DNA from: CAYNRE01 sp964399535
GTDB taxonomy: Bacteria > Planctomycetota > Planctomycetia > Pirellulales > CAYNRE01
Length of the DNA stretch: 64,000 nucleotides
Assembly: GCA_964399535.1 (NCBI GenBank)
Contig: CAYNRE010000005.1
Span: 186,001 to 250,000, forward strand
Direction: 5' to 3'
The notes beneath the pieces are model-generated. The model worked only from the letters and a program-made list of their open reading frames with translations, searched no databases and was not told where the DNA came from. Positions 25,247 through 34,231 of the stretch are shown here, piece by piece. The translations under genes were made by a program, and so were the position numbers. The first letter of the stretch is position 1. Each line of letters starts with the position of its first letter.

Positions 25247-27490
25247 CTATCGCGCCGAGCCGGGGCGGACGACGAGCCGCCGGCCGGCCGATTCTTCTGG
25301 TCCGGTCCGAAGGGTTACCTGGCCCACGAATTGTGGCGCGGGCAAGCCCCGTTGCCGGGCCGCCGCGAGCAGGCGCTCGCAAAGCGCGCTGGGTACGGCC
25401 GCCAAGAGCCCGCCCGAGGTTTGCGGGTCGAACAGCGCCGCGAACTGGGGGCGCCGCCGTAGGGGCTCGCTCACCTCAAGGTCGGCCTCGGCGCGGCGGT
25501 TCGATGGCGCCAGCGTGCTCTCGAGTCCCGCGGAAAGAAGTTCACCGGCGCCGGGCAGCAGTTCGATCGCATCGAGCCACAATTCGGCCTGGCAATCGCT
25601 GGCCTCGAGCATCTCCCGAAGATGGCCCGCCAGACCAAAGCCGGTCACATCGGTAGAGCTGGTCAGTTCGAGTTCGCTGAAGACCTCGGCCCAGGGCTGG
25701 TTGGACTGGAGCAAATGCCCGACGAGCGATTCGTACCACTCGGCCCGGCAGCGCGCTTGCATATTGGCCGCCAACAGCGCGCCGGTGCCGAGCGGCTTGG
25801 TGAGCACGAGTTGGTCCCCCACTTCAAGCCCCGCCTTGGTCCGCAGCGGCCCGGAGGGAGGGTCTCCGAGGAAGGAAAAACCCACGCTGAGCTCTTGGCC
25901 CTCCATGGTGTGGCCCCCCACGAGCGCGGCGCCCATGGCGTCGAGCTCGCGGAGCCCGCCGGCCAGCAGCTCACCCAGCAGCGATTCCTGTTTCGCGGCC
26001 AGACCGCGGGGCACCGTCACCAGCGCCAGCGCGGCCACGGGCCGGCAGCCCGAGGCCCACAGGTCGCTCGCGGCGTGCAAGGCGGCCACCCGCCCGACCA
26101 GATAGGGGTCGTCGTCGAAAGCGGTGAAGAAGTCGGCCGTGGCCACCACGCCGCTGCCGGAGGGGGCATCGATCCAGGCCACGTCGTCGGGCTGGCCAAG
26201 CCCGAGCCGCACCCGCGGGTGCGCCGGCAGCCTGGCCTTGGCCAGCACCCGGCGCAAAACGTCGGCCCCCAGTTTGCTACCGCAACCGGCGCAAGGCACT
26301 TGGCCCGTGGTCGGTGCAAGCCGGGGCATCGCCGGCGGCGGCGGATACTGCTGGTAGCGGTCGATGAATCGGCCGTCGATCCAATCTTTGAGCCGCCAGC
26401 ACCAGCGGCCGCGCGCCGCGCGGCCGCGGTAACTCAGAATGGCCCGCCCGTCCCCAGTGGCCAACAGCGACAAAAACCCGCGCTGCGGCCGGTACTCGCT
26501 AAGCGGCTGGCCTGCCAGGCGCGCCCCCAGGTTTTGCCACAGCACCGGACCCTGGCGCACGGCGTAAACCCCCGCCTTGGGCGTCGGCTGCCCGCTGATG
26601 GTGCCCGAGTCGCCCACGGCGAAAACACCACTTGCCGAGCAGCTTTCCAGCGTGGGCCGAGTGAGCAGAAATCCGCGCTCGTCGGTCGCCAGGCCCAACT
26701 GGCTCAAAATCGGCGGCGCCGCGGCCGAGGTGGCCCACACCGCCAGGTCGCAGTCTTCACGGCTTCCGTCGGAAAAAGTGAGCCCGGCGGGGTCGACGTC
26801 GACCACCGACTCGGCCAGCCGCAGCGCGATCCCGCGGCGCGCCAGCTCGCCCTCGACCAGCCGCCGCACTCCGTCTGGGTAGCTGGGAAGCAATTGCGAA
26901 CCGCGGTCGTAAAGGCCGATGGCAATCGGCCCAGCGCCCCAGTGTTTGCGCAACCATGGGGTCAAGCAGCAGGCTACCTCGACACCGCCGGCACCGGCGC
27001 CCACCACGGCCACGCGCAGCGCCCTGCCCGACGGTTCGAGCCGCCCGAGCGCGCTGAGCCTAGCTTCGAGCCGCTTGAGAAATGTTTGCATGGGCTTGAT
27101 CAGCACCACGGCGCCCGGCGCGGCCGGGGAAAGCGACCCCAGCGAGGGGGTCGATCCGATGCCGATCGAAAGCGTATCGAACGCCAGGCTGGGGCGATCG
27201 GCGAAGTTCAGTCGCCGCCCCGCCAGGTCCAGCCCCACCGGACGATCGACCACCAGCCGCACTCCGGCCGATGCACAAAGCCGACGCAAGTCGATTTGCA
27301 TTCGTTCGGGCGGATACAGCCCGGCCAGCGTGCCGGGCAGCATGCCCGAATAGGTCGCCCAGGGCAGTTCGGTCACCAGGGTCAGGCTGGCCCGGGCCAG
27401 GCGGTGCATGCGCCACATGCGGACGATGTGCGCATGGGTATGCCCGGCTCCCCAAAGCACCAGGTCGTGTTCGGCTAGTGGCTGGAACAT
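25247..27490 (-). CDS. selD: Fusion of FAD/NAD oxidoreductase and selenide, water dikinase
   Basis: SelD makes selenophosphate from selenide and ATP. The product is 747 residues. Residues 1-390 are a pyridine nucleotide-disulfide oxidoreductase-like domain of the NADH dehydrogenase II type: LWGAGHTHAHI (12-22), VVGAGAGGVEVA (162-173) and GVFAVGDSG (288-296). Residues of about 395-747 are SelD with PCAGCGSKLG (C400, C403; the catalytic position is Cys, not Sec), QPDDVAWID, GGHTMEGQELSVGF and LFDPQTSGGLL. The fusion is known in several bacterial groups; its flavin domain may reduce a selenium species, which is inference. selB follows ten bases downstream. Confidence 0.95.
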   Translation of the reverse strand: MFQPLAEHDLVLWGAGHTHAHIVRMWRMHRLARASLTLVTELPWATYSGMLPGTLAGLYPPERMQIDLRRLCASAGVRLVVDRPVGLDLAGRRLNFADRPSLAFDTLSIGIGSTPSLGSLSPAAPGAVVLIKPMQTFLKRLEARLSALGRLEPSGRALRVAVVGAGAGGVEVACCLTPWLRKHWGAGPIAIGLYDRGSQLLPSYPDGVRRLVEGELARRGIALRLAESVVDVDPAGLTFSDGSREDCDLAVWATSAAAPPILSQLGLATDERGFLLTRPTLESCSASGVFAVGDSGTISGQPTPKAGVYAVRQGPVLWQNLGARLAGQPLSEYRPQRGFLSLLATGDGRAILSYRGRAARGRWCWRLKDWIDGRFIDRYQQYPPPPAMPRLAPTTGQVPCAGCGSKLGADVLRRVLAKARLPAHPRVRLGLGQPDDVAWIDAPSGSGVVATADFFTAFDDDPYLVGRVAALHAASDLWASGCRPVAALALVTVPRGLAAKQESLLGELLAGGLRELDAMGAALVGGHTMEGQELSVGFSFLGDPPSGPLRTKAGLEVGDQLVLTKPLGTGALLAANMQARCRAEWYESLVGHLLQSNQPWAEVFSELELTSSTDVTGFGLAGHLREMLEASDCQAELWLDAIELLPGAGELLSAGLESTLAPSNRRAEADLEVSEPLRRRPQFAALFDPQTSGGLLAAVPSALCERLLAAARQRGLPAPQFVGQVTLRTGPEESAGRRLVVRPGSAR

Positions 27491-27689
27491 CCTCGGCCCG
27501 CGCGCCGGCTGTCGGGCTCGCCGCGAGCCTCGTGGCGGCCATCATCGGCCGGTCCGAGCAGGTTGGCAACCCGGGGGAGTGGACGTGTGGGCCGAATCGG
27601 CACCGCTCACAACCCCGAAAAACCGCGCGATCTGGGCAGCGCCCCGAACACCGTTGCCGCCCCGGAATCTTCCGGGTGCGTTGCGGGGG

Positions 27690-28343
27690 TTAACGGCTCG
27701 CCGCGGGTGGGTCGAGCCAGCCGCGAACCGCGTGGGGAATTACCGGCACCTGCCAGTCGAGCCAGGCCGGGGTCGGCGGCAACCGAGACAGGTCGCCTGC
27801 GACCGCCGCGTAGGAAGCCGCGTCGTGTATTTGGCCACGAATGCGAACGCGGGCCCGCTGATACCCTTCCAGCACGGCGCCCGCTTTTTCAGCCACGCGG
27901 CAACTGGCATGGTTGGCCCGCGCGGCCACGATTTCGATCCGCGCGAAACCCAGCTCCTCCAAACCCCAACGGGCGACGCGCGCCGCAAGCGCCGTGGCCA
28001 CGCCCCGGCCCGCTTGGTCCGAGCGAACCCAGTACCCTAGGTTGGCTCGGCTGTGGACCCGGTCAATCGCGTTGAGCCCCGTACCACCCACGACCGACCC
28101 GTCGGGCGCCACGACCACCAGCGACAAATCCTCGGCGCTCGCCCAAGCTGCCGCGCGGCTGGCGGCGAAGGCCTCGGTTTCCTCAAGCGCGTATCCGGGA
28201 TGGCACCAGGGGGCCCAGGGCAATAGCTCGGCGAGCGATTGCCGCACGGCCTGAAAAACTCGCGGGGCATCGCCCGCTTGCCAGGGACGAACGAGGAGAC
28301 GAATGGAATCGCAATGAGGTGACGACCCGTTTTCCAATGGCAT
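27690..28343 (-). CDS. GNAT-family acetyltransferase, RimJ/RimL-like
   Basis: The product is 217 residues with a GNAT fold: RLLVRPWQAGDAPRVFQAV at the start, VVGGTGLNAIDRV, then the acetyl-CoA-binding segment GYWVRSDQAGRGVATALAAR and ANHASCRVAEKAGAVLEG. It probably acetylates the N-terminus of a protein or an amino group of a small molecule; the substrate is unknown. ATG 28343 is chosen because the GNAT domain begins soon after; the frame runs open further upstream without domain support. The ribosome-binding site is weak. It is 119 bases downstream of csrA. Confidence 0.85.
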   Translation of the reverse strand: MPLENGSSPHCDSIRLLVRPWQAGDAPRVFQAVRQSLAELLPWAPWCHPGYALEETEAFAASRAAAWASAEDLSLVVVAPDGSVVGGTGLNAIDRVHSRANLGYWVRSDQAGRGVATALAARVARWGLEELGFARIEIVAARANHASCRVAEKAGAVLEGYQRARVRIRGQIHDAASYAAVAGDLSRLPPTPAWLDWQVPVIPHAVRGWLDPPAASR

Positions 28344-28462
28344 TGGCCCAGCCCCGGTTCCTGCTGTCGCTAGAAACTCGGGACCCAGGCTACCCGTGCT
28401 CGGGGCCCCGCGCGCGACGCAGACCAAGACCCCGGGCCGCGTGGGCAGGTTCGCTTGGGCAA

Positions 28463-28978
28463 TCAGACTTCGAGCGGGGCCGACAATTCGAGCGGAGCCG
28501 ACAGCCGGTCTCCCTCGGTAGCGCGGCGGCGGGCCACCCGCGACGCCAACGGACCCTGGCCACTGGCCCGTTCGCCCTGCCCCGCATCCGGCAGCCGCCA
28601 CTCGGTGGGAATCGAACTGGGCCGCACCGTGGGGCGACGCGTTCCCTGGTTCGTCGGATGCGGCGATGCACCCGGCACTCGCCGCGTGGCTCGCGGCCGA
28701 TCGCCTTGGGGGGCAAGGGACAGCACGCTGCTAGCTTCCTGGGGACCCGCGGCGTGCTCGCTGGCTGGCTCCGATTGCGGCGATGCCTCGGCCCCGCTGG
28801 GCGGAGCGTTCCACTGCGCCGGATCGAGCTCAAGTTCGATCTCCCGGCGGAGGATTTTGCAGTCCTGGGGAGCCTCGATGCCGACGCGAACGGTTTTGCC
28901 CTTCACGCCCAGAATGGTGATGGTGATCCGCTGGTCGATGACAATCTGTTGCTGCAGTCGTCGCGAAAGTACCAACAT
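28463..28978 (-). CDS. csrA: CsrA carbon-storage regulator with long C-terminal extension
   Basis: CsrA binds GGA motifs in mRNA leaders and controls translation or stability. The product is 171 residues, against about 60 in most bacteria. Residues 1-51 are a complete CsrA: MLVLSRRLQQ, TILGVKGKTVRVGIEAPQD and KILRREIELEL, with the RNA-contacting Leu4 and Arg44 preserved. Residues 52-171 are an extension rich in Pro, Ser, Ala and Arg with no recognisable fold, ending in a duplicated LSAPLE encoded by an 18-bp tandem repeat. ATG 28978 has AAGGGAG upstream. The extension shares the core's frame without a break and seems real, but low complexity means its end could be mis-set. Confidence 0.9.
   Translation of the reverse strand: MLVLSRRLQQQIVIDQRITITILGVKGKTVRVGIEAPQDCKILRREIELELDPAQWNAPPSGAEASPQSEPASEHAAGPQEASSVLSLAPQGDRPRATRRVPGASPHPTNQGTRRPTVRPSSIPTEWRLPDAGQGERASGQGPLASRVARRRATEGDRLSAPLELSAPLEV
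28469..28504. repeat. 18-bp in-frame tandem duplication at 3' end of csrA
   Basis: Two adjacent 18-base copies (28469-28486 and 28487-28504), nearly identical, encode LSAPLE twice at the CsrA C-terminus. Confidence 0.8.
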
Positions 28979-29151
28979 GGTCGCACTCCCTTGTTGACTT
29001 GGGTTGGCCGGACTCCCTGACCGGGCATTTACCCTTGCAACCGTCGTGCCAGTCCGCTGGGCGATTCGCTGCGAATACCGCAACCATTTTTGGGAAAACA
29101 ACTTGCCGCAAAAACACCGGCCCGGCACCGGCGGCCTTGGTGTACAGATGA

Positions 29152-29168
29152 TTACAAAGCGTTACAAA
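29152..29168. promoter_or_regulatory. Direct repeat TTACAAA spaced by one helical turn
   Basis: TTACAAA occurs at 29152-29158 and again at 29162-29168, 10 bases apart, in the gap upstream of csrA. The spacing and AT-richness in a GC-rich context suggest a protein-binding site, but no promoter boxes line up convincingly with it. Confidence 0.3.
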
Positions 29169-29277
29169 CCGCGTGACTGAACCAACCGGACCGTCCCACG
29201 CGCGGGGGGCGTTTTCGCTCCAGTTGGGCTCAAGCGAGCACGCTCGAAGCCCCGACTTGCCCGGGCGGGGATGGATC

Positions 29278-30024
29278 TCAAACGCCGGGCTGCTGTCGAG
29301 CTTTGCTAATCTGGTCGCGCAAGCGGGCCGCCAGTTCGTACTGTTCCCGGGCCACGGCCTCGGCCAATTGTTCTTCCAAGGTCCGCCCGACCGCGTGCTC
29401 GCTGCGGAGCTGCTCGCGCAGTTCGACCAGTTCGCCGACGATCTCGTCCCCGTCGAACCGGTCTTCCGCCTCGTACTCGACGAAGAACTCGCGCAACCGG
29501 GCCAGCCCCCGGTTTACCGCCTGAATGGCCGACTCGGGCGAGTGTTCGACAAGCTCGGCCTGGGCCTCGGCCTGGGTCCGCTGCAGGATCACGAACGGGC
29601 GATGCTGCTCGTGGGCAGCCGTCCAATCCTCGCTGGGCGACAGGCGCTTGACCAGGTCCATCAGGGCCAGCGTGTGGTCGGCATCGCTCACCGCGCGACG
29701 AAATTCCTCGAGCGCCAGCCAACAGATGCGGCGGTGGTAGAACTGCGCGAACTCGCGCTCCACCTCGGCACACTGCTCTTCGTTCAGCTCGAAGCGCTCG
29801 CCGCGGTGGAATTCCAGCCCAAGCAGATAGTCGAGGTAGGTATCGGCCCCGCCGGGCCGAAGCCCGTCCGGGCGGCGCTCGACTTCGAGCTGCAACACAC
29901 CCAAGTCGACCCGCATTTGCAGTACGTCGCGACCGTCGCTCGCGCGAATCAGACGCACCCCAACCGAGCCGGGCTGGAACGGCCAGTCCTTAAGCACTCG
30001 GTCCAGATCGCGACGAATCGCCAT
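29278..30024 (-). CDS. UvrB/UvrC-motif protein of unknown function
   Basis: The product is 248 residues. The C-terminal roughly 40 residues (RTLEEQLAEAVAREQYELAA, then RLRDQISKA) form a UvrB/UvrC interaction motif, a helical hairpin also found in protein arginine kinase activator McsA and other stress proteins. The N-terminal part (about 1-120) looks like a mixed alpha/beta domain (VLQMRVDLGVLQLEVERRPDG); the middle is helical. No zinc ribbon and no nuclease motifs are present, so it is neither UvrB nor UvrC. I chose ATG 30024 with GGGGAT upstream; the longer frame to 30237 is unsupported. Confidence 0.8.
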   Translation of the reverse strand: MAIRRDLDRVLKDWPFQPGSVGVRLIRASDGRDVLQMRVDLGVLQLEVERRPDGLRPGGADTYLDYLLGLEFHRGERFELNEEQCAEVEREFAQFYHRRICWLALEEFRRAVSDADHTLALMDLVKRLSPSEDWTAAHEQHRPFVILQRTQAEAQAELVEHSPESAIQAVNRGLARLREFFVEYEAEDRFDGDEIVGELVELREQLRSEHAVGRTLEEQLAEAVAREQYELAARLRDQISKARQQPGV

Positions 30025-30240
30025 GCGGCTGATCCCCAGTGGCCAACGGAAAACGAAACGCCCCGGACGGCTGACCGCGCGGGGAGAAAACCGGCGCTGG
30101 TGGGCACCCCGCCCGGTCGGAATCCAACCGCACGGCCGGGCACCCCTTTCTAGCGAACGATAGTACACCGAAGGGAGGGGAATGCAAACCACGGGGGGCC
30201 GCCCCGGCCGGCCGGAGGGCCTGCGGCCCGCGCCCAAGGC

Positions 30241-30699
30241 TTAGCCTTCGCCCCCTTCGTCTTCGCAAAGCACCTGTTGCACCAGGGCGGCCTCGGCACG
30301 GTTGTGGCGATCGATTTCCTGAATCAGCGTGTCGAGCCGATGGCAAGCCAGGTCCAGCGCGTCGCGCTGGGGGTGGTCTTGCAGTTGGCGGAGGTTGCCC
30401 ATCAGTCGATCGAGCGTCTCCTCGAAGCGGAGATGATCGGCGTGCAGCGGCGCGACCTTCTCACTCAGGCAAGGCTTGGTCTCCGTGACAACCGCCAGGT
30501 AACCGCCGTCTTCCTCCAAGGCCATGAGCCGGCGCAGGTGCCGCTCGAGCGATTGGGCCATGAAACGCACGCTTGAAAGCTTGCGGCCCACGCCGCTTTC
30601 CGAGACCTGCCACGCCAGCGCGGTCTTGAGCGCCAGCATCACGTGGTGCAAAGCCTGATCCTCGATCTGCGCTTGTTCCGCCAGTGTCTTGCGGTCCAT
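30241..30699 (-). CDS. Hemerythrin-like (HHE) helical protein
   Basis: The product is 152 residues, all helical by appearance. Possible di-iron ligands follow the HHE pattern: H18/H19, H54, H86 and H89 with E93 (HADHLRFEETL), and H132 with E136 (DRHNRAEAAL). Such proteins bind oxygen or nitric oxide or store iron. The ligand set is not perfectly canonical, because no Glu follows H54 at the usual distance, so the assignment is tentative. ATG 30699 has GGGAGGG just upstream. It lies 216 bases from the UvrB/UvrC-motif gene. Confidence 0.6.
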   Translation of the reverse strand: MDRKTLAEQAQIEDQALHHVMLALKTALAWQVSESGVGRKLSSVRFMAQSLERHLRRLMALEEDGGYLAVVTETKPCLSEKVAPLHADHLRFEETLDRLMGNLRQLQDHPQRDALDLACHRLDTLIQEIDRHNRAEAALVQQVLCEDEGGEG

Positions 30700-30981
30700 G
30701 GGACCCTCCCATCGCAAGTCTTCTGCGATCCGCCCGACTACAGACGCAGCCCCTGGCCTGCCGCCTGTGTCTGGCAACCTGCGGCCGCGGGCTCCGGAAA
30801 CGGAAAAGACGAGGCAGCCCGCTCGGCGGCCGAGCGAGCGGGTAAGCCGTAGCATACCGCACGGCCGGCCCGGGCAACACCCGCCGCCGCACTCCGCGTT
30901 GGCCCGGCCGGGGCGGCGGCAAGGCCGCTCGCCAGCCGTTCGCCAAGCCCCCTCGTCGATCGCCGCCGGGGCAGCGGCAGG

Positions 30982-31398
30982 CTACCACTCGCCGCCACGG
31001 CGGAGCCGCTTCTTGGTCGCCGCGTGACGCTTCTCGTCCAGCCGGCGGGCCTTGGCCGCGGCCGTAGGACGCGTCGCGCGCCGGGCCTTGGGCGGCACCA
31101 ACACCGCGCGAACCAGCGCGGCCAAGCGCTCGAGGCAGTCGTCGGTGTTCTTCTGCTGATCGCGAAACCGTTGGCTGGCGATTAAAATCTCGCCTGCCCC
31201 GGTGATCCGCGAGGCGTGCCGGCTCAGGAACCGCGCCTTGACATCCTCGGGCAGTGCCCCGCTGGCGGCCACGCGCCACCGCAAGACCGCCTTGGAATTC
31301 ACCTTGTTCACATTCTGCCCGCCGGGTCCACTGCTGCGAACGTACTGAAACTCCAGCTCGTCGTCGGGAATGCGCACGCGGGTTGACACTGCCAGCAC
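30982..31398 (-). CDS. arfB: Ribosome-rescue peptidyl-tRNA hydrolase ArfB
   Basis: ArfB (YaeJ) frees ribosomes stalled on non-stop mRNA by hydrolysing peptidyl-tRNA. The product is 138 residues. The catalytic GGQ is at 26-28 in RSSGPGGQNVNKVNSKAVLR. The C-terminal tail, from about 105, is rich in Lys and Arg (KARRLDEKRHAATKKRLRRG), as needed to sit in the empty mRNA channel. Length matches the family. A TAGAAT sequence at 31491-31486 on this strand could be a -10 box, but no matching -35 is seen. Confidence 0.94.
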   Translation of the reverse strand: MLAVSTRVRIPDDELEFQYVRSSGPGGQNVNKVNSKAVLRWRVAASGALPEDVKARFLSRHASRITGAGEILIASQRFRDQQKNTDDCLERLAALVRAVLVPPKARRATRPTAAAKARRLDEKRHAATKKRLRRGGEW

Positions 31399-31604
31399 GA
31401 TGCGACCATCCTGTCTCAGGTTCGCCGACCCCCGGCCGACGACGAAGCGGCTACCGGTGCCGGGCGTTGGGCTAGGTTTCCCCGAATTCTAACGGGCCGG
31501 CGCTGATCTGTCTTGCTTGCGAAGCAGGGCGCCGCACGGCCCCCAGAGCAGTGCCGCTACCAGCCGCCGCGGCGCGATTCGCCACAACAACGAACGGAAT
31601 CGAC

Positions 31605-33038
31605 ATGGGGTGTTCCATCGGTTTGGGCCTCGACCGTGGCGCCATGCGGACCTGGGCCGCGGCGCTACTGCTCGCCGCTGGGCTTACGCCGCCCGCCGGG
31701 GGCGAGGTACCGAGCCTGGCGCTGCGCCGCCAGGGCCACGATTGGCCCTGCTTTCTCGGTGAGCACCACGACAGCAAATCGGCCGAAGTGGGGCTCCAGG
31801 TCCCCTGGCCCGCCGAGGGCCCCAAGCTGCTCTGGCAGCGCCGCTTGGCCACCGGTTACGGAATGCCCGTGATCGCGCGCGGCCGGCTGTTTCTGTTCGA
31901 TCGCGTGGAGAACGAAGCCCGGCTCCAATGTTGGCAAAGCGAGACCGCTCAGCCGCTCTGGGAATTCCGCTACCCGACCGATTACGAAGACCAGTACGGC
32001 TACGACAACGGACCGCGCTGCTCGCCCGTGGTCGACGACGATCGCGTTTACATCTTCGGCGCCGAGGGAATGCTGCACTGCCTGCGGGTCGTCGACGGAA
32101 CACTGATCTGGAAAGCCGATACGGCCCGCGATTTCGGCGTCGTGCAGAATTTTTTCGGCGTGGGCAGTACTCCGGTGGTGTTCGGCGAACTGCTGATCGC
32201 TCAGATCGGCGGCAGCCCGCCCGAGAGCCGCCAGGTGGCCTTCGACCGGCTCAGCGGCAATGGCTCGGCAGTGGTGGCTTTCGAGAAACATACGGGCGAA
32301 GTCCGCTACCAATTGAGCGACGAGTTGGCCAGCTACGCCAGCCCCGTCTTGGCCACGATCCAAGGGCGAGCCTGGTGTTTCGTATGGGCCCGCGGCGGAC
32401 TGCTGGGGTTTGAGCCGGGGACGGGCCAGCTCGACTTTCACTTTCCCTGGCGGGCCCCCCTGCTCGAGAGCGTCAATGCCAGCAATCCCGTGGTGGCCGG
32501 CAACCGGGTGCTGATCAGCGAAACCTACGGCCCCGGCGCGGCATTGCTGGCCGTGCGGCCCGGCGGCTACGAGGTGGTTTGGTCCGATGCCGCCAAGGGG
32601 CGGCAGAAAAGTTTGCAAACCCACTGGAATACGCCGGTGCACCACGAGGGTTTTGTCTACGGTTCGAGCGGTCGCCATTCCAACAACGCCGAGCTGCGCT
32701 GCATCGAGTTGGCCACGGGCGCCGTGCGCTGGTCGCAGCCCAACCTGGCCCGGACTTCGCTGCTGTACCTCGACGGCCACTTCATTTGTCTAAGCGAGTA
32801 CGGCGAGCTGGTCCTGCTTCGAGCCAACCCCGACAAGTTCGACCCGGTTTCGGCTCTGGTCCCCAAACTGCCGGCGACCGAGGGGCTGGACCCGGCCAAC
32901 CTGGGGCCGCGGCGGCTATTGGAATACCCCGCCTGGGCCGCGCCGATTGTTTCTCGCGGACTGCTCTACGTGCGGGGGCGCGACCGGCTGGCCTGCTACG
33001 AGGTGATTCCCGAGCCGGCAGCTTCCGGGGGGCCCTAG
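31605..33038 (+). CDS. Secreted PQQ-like beta-propeller protein
   Basis: The product is 477 residues. An N-terminal signal segment (MRTWAAALLLAAGLTPPAGG from an internal ATG at 31644) is followed by PQQ/BamB-like blades: for example LLWQRRLATGYGMPVIARGR, GMLHCLRVVDGTLIWKADTA and ELRCIELATGAVRWSQPNLA. There are no enzyme active-site residues to suggest a dehydrogenase, and planctomycetes carry many such propellers of unknown role. The start is either ATG 31605 or ATG 31644; the second gives the neater signal peptide. It stands alone, divergent from arfB. Confidence 0.82.
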   Translation: MGCSIGLGLDRGAMRTWAAALLLAAGLTPPAGGEVPSLALRRQGHDWPCFLGEHHDSKSAEVGLQVPWPAEGPKLLWQRRLATGYGMPVIARGRLFLFDRVENEARLQCWQSETAQPLWEFRYPTDYEDQYGYDNGPRCSPVVDDDRVYIFGAEGMLHCLRVVDGTLIWKADTARDFGVVQNFFGVGSTPVVFGELLIAQIGGSPPESRQVAFDRLSGNGSAVVAFEKHTGEVRYQLSDELASYASPVLATIQGRAWCFVWARGGLLGFEPGTGQLDFHFPWRAPLLESVNASNPVVAGNRVLISETYGPGAALLAVRPGGYEVVWSDAAKGRQKSLQTHWNTPVHHEGFVYGSSGRHSNNAELRCIELATGAVRWSQPNLARTSLLYLDGHFICLSEYGELVLLRANPDKFDPVSALVPKLPATEGLDPANLGPRRLLEYPAWAAPIVSRGLLYVRGRDRLACYEVIPEPAASGGP

Positions 33039-33162
33039 CCGGTAGCGTGGGGCACACTTTCCCTCTCGGGAGTCTTGGCGCGTGCCAACGCCGACGCCGT
33101 TCAAGCACCGGCGGCCTGGCCGTCCGATGAAATCTGCCGCGGTGGCATATTTCAACCGACTG

Positions 33163-33966
33163 CTAGGGCAGTAGTTCGGCAAATGCCTGCTTGGAATGCT
33201 CGAGCAACTCGACGTAGTCGCTGGTTTCAATCTCTTCGCCGAGCAACTCCAAGTCGTAGAACCCCTGAAAGCCGGCACCCTCGAGCGCCGCGACCATGGC
33301 CGGAAGCGCGATCATCCCCTCGCCCAAGCGGCAGCGATTCTGTTCGCGGTCGGGCGGTTGCTTGCTATCGGCCAGGTGCACCACCGTGGTGCGGTGGGTC
33401 AGCCGCGCAATCCAATCGGTCCAATCGGGCTGAAACCCCAGATGGTAGGTATCGAGCACCAGTCCTAATTGCGGCGAATCGAGCGATTCAACCAGTTCGA
33501 GGGCTTCGGCCGGTTCGCTGAGAAAGGTCCATTCGTAGCCGCAGTTGGCGTGCATCGGTTCCAACCCCAACCGAACTCCGGTGGCGGCCGCCGCTGGCAA
33601 CAACTCCTTCAGGGCGTCTTTCAAGAGCCGCCGGGCATGGTTCTGGGTGTGACCCGAACGGGCCCCGGTATAGACCACCAAGCACCGGGCTTGCATTTCG
33701 GCGGCCAGGCGGATCGCTTCCAGCCCGTCGTCGACGCTCTCGCGAAACGAGCGCAGATCGCCCCCGGTAAAGCCTCCTGCCCAGAGTAAATTGGAGACGG
33801 TGAGCCGGCTTTCGCGCAACAGATCGATGCCGCGTTCCTCGCCGAAGTCGGTCAGCTTCTGCCGCCAGACACCGATAGCGCCAATGCCGAGGCGCAGGTA
33901 ACTCGCCACGTCTTCGTCGAACGACCAGCGATAGGTCGTCATCTGGTTGACCGAGAGCCTCTGCAC
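33163..33966 (-). CDS. Sugar phosphate isomerase/epimerase (xylose isomerase-like TIM barrel)
   Basis: The product is 267 residues of the AP_endonuclease_2/xylose isomerase-like TIM-barrel superfamily. Conserved pieces include YLRLGIGAIGVWRQKL, VVYTGARSGH, LGLEPMHANCGYEWTF (Glu metal ligand), GLVLDTYHLGF (Asp and His) and VVHLADSKQPPDREQ. The set implies metal-dependent isomerisation or epimerisation of a keto-sugar or inositol derivative, but the substrate is not evident. GTG 33966 has AAGGAG ten bases upstream. Confidence 0.85.
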   Translation of the reverse strand: MQRLSVNQMTTYRWSFDEDVASYLRLGIGAIGVWRQKLTDFGEERGIDLLRESRLTVSNLLWAGGFTGGDLRSFRESVDDGLEAIRLAAEMQARCLVVYTGARSGHTQNHARRLLKDALKELLPAAAATGVRLGLEPMHANCGYEWTFLSEPAEALELVESLDSPQLGLVLDTYHLGFQPDWTDWIARLTHRTTVVHLADSKQPPDREQNRCRLGEGMIALPAMVAALEGAGFQGFYDLELLGEEIETSDYVELLEHSKQAFAELLP

Positions 33967-34231
33967 GTCGAAGCGCTCCTTGCCCTAGCGGCGACTCACG
34001 CAGGCTACCGCGGGGGCCCAGTATGCGGCGCGCGACCCGGCCCTGTAAAGCGATCGCTCGCGGGTTCGCCACGCTGGCCGGTGCGTGCATCGCGGGCCCT
34101 GGCGTGGTACGATCCGGGCGGCCCGGGTTCCTTGGCGGCGCGCTCAGCGGAAATCTGCCGGCGCTGCGCCGCCAGCCAGGCCAGAGCCGCCCAATTCCTG
34201 GTTCCCTTACGTAGCGCCGGAGTGATCCACC

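Noticed and set aside
25244..25249. TAGAAT -10-like box just before selB, suggesting a leaderless promoter
   Set aside because: It is formed by the selD stop codon and the next bases, and the genes are only ten bases apart, so an operon is simpler.
25622..27478. 618-codon plus-strand frame
   Set aside because: Antisense to the oxidoreductase-SelD fusion.
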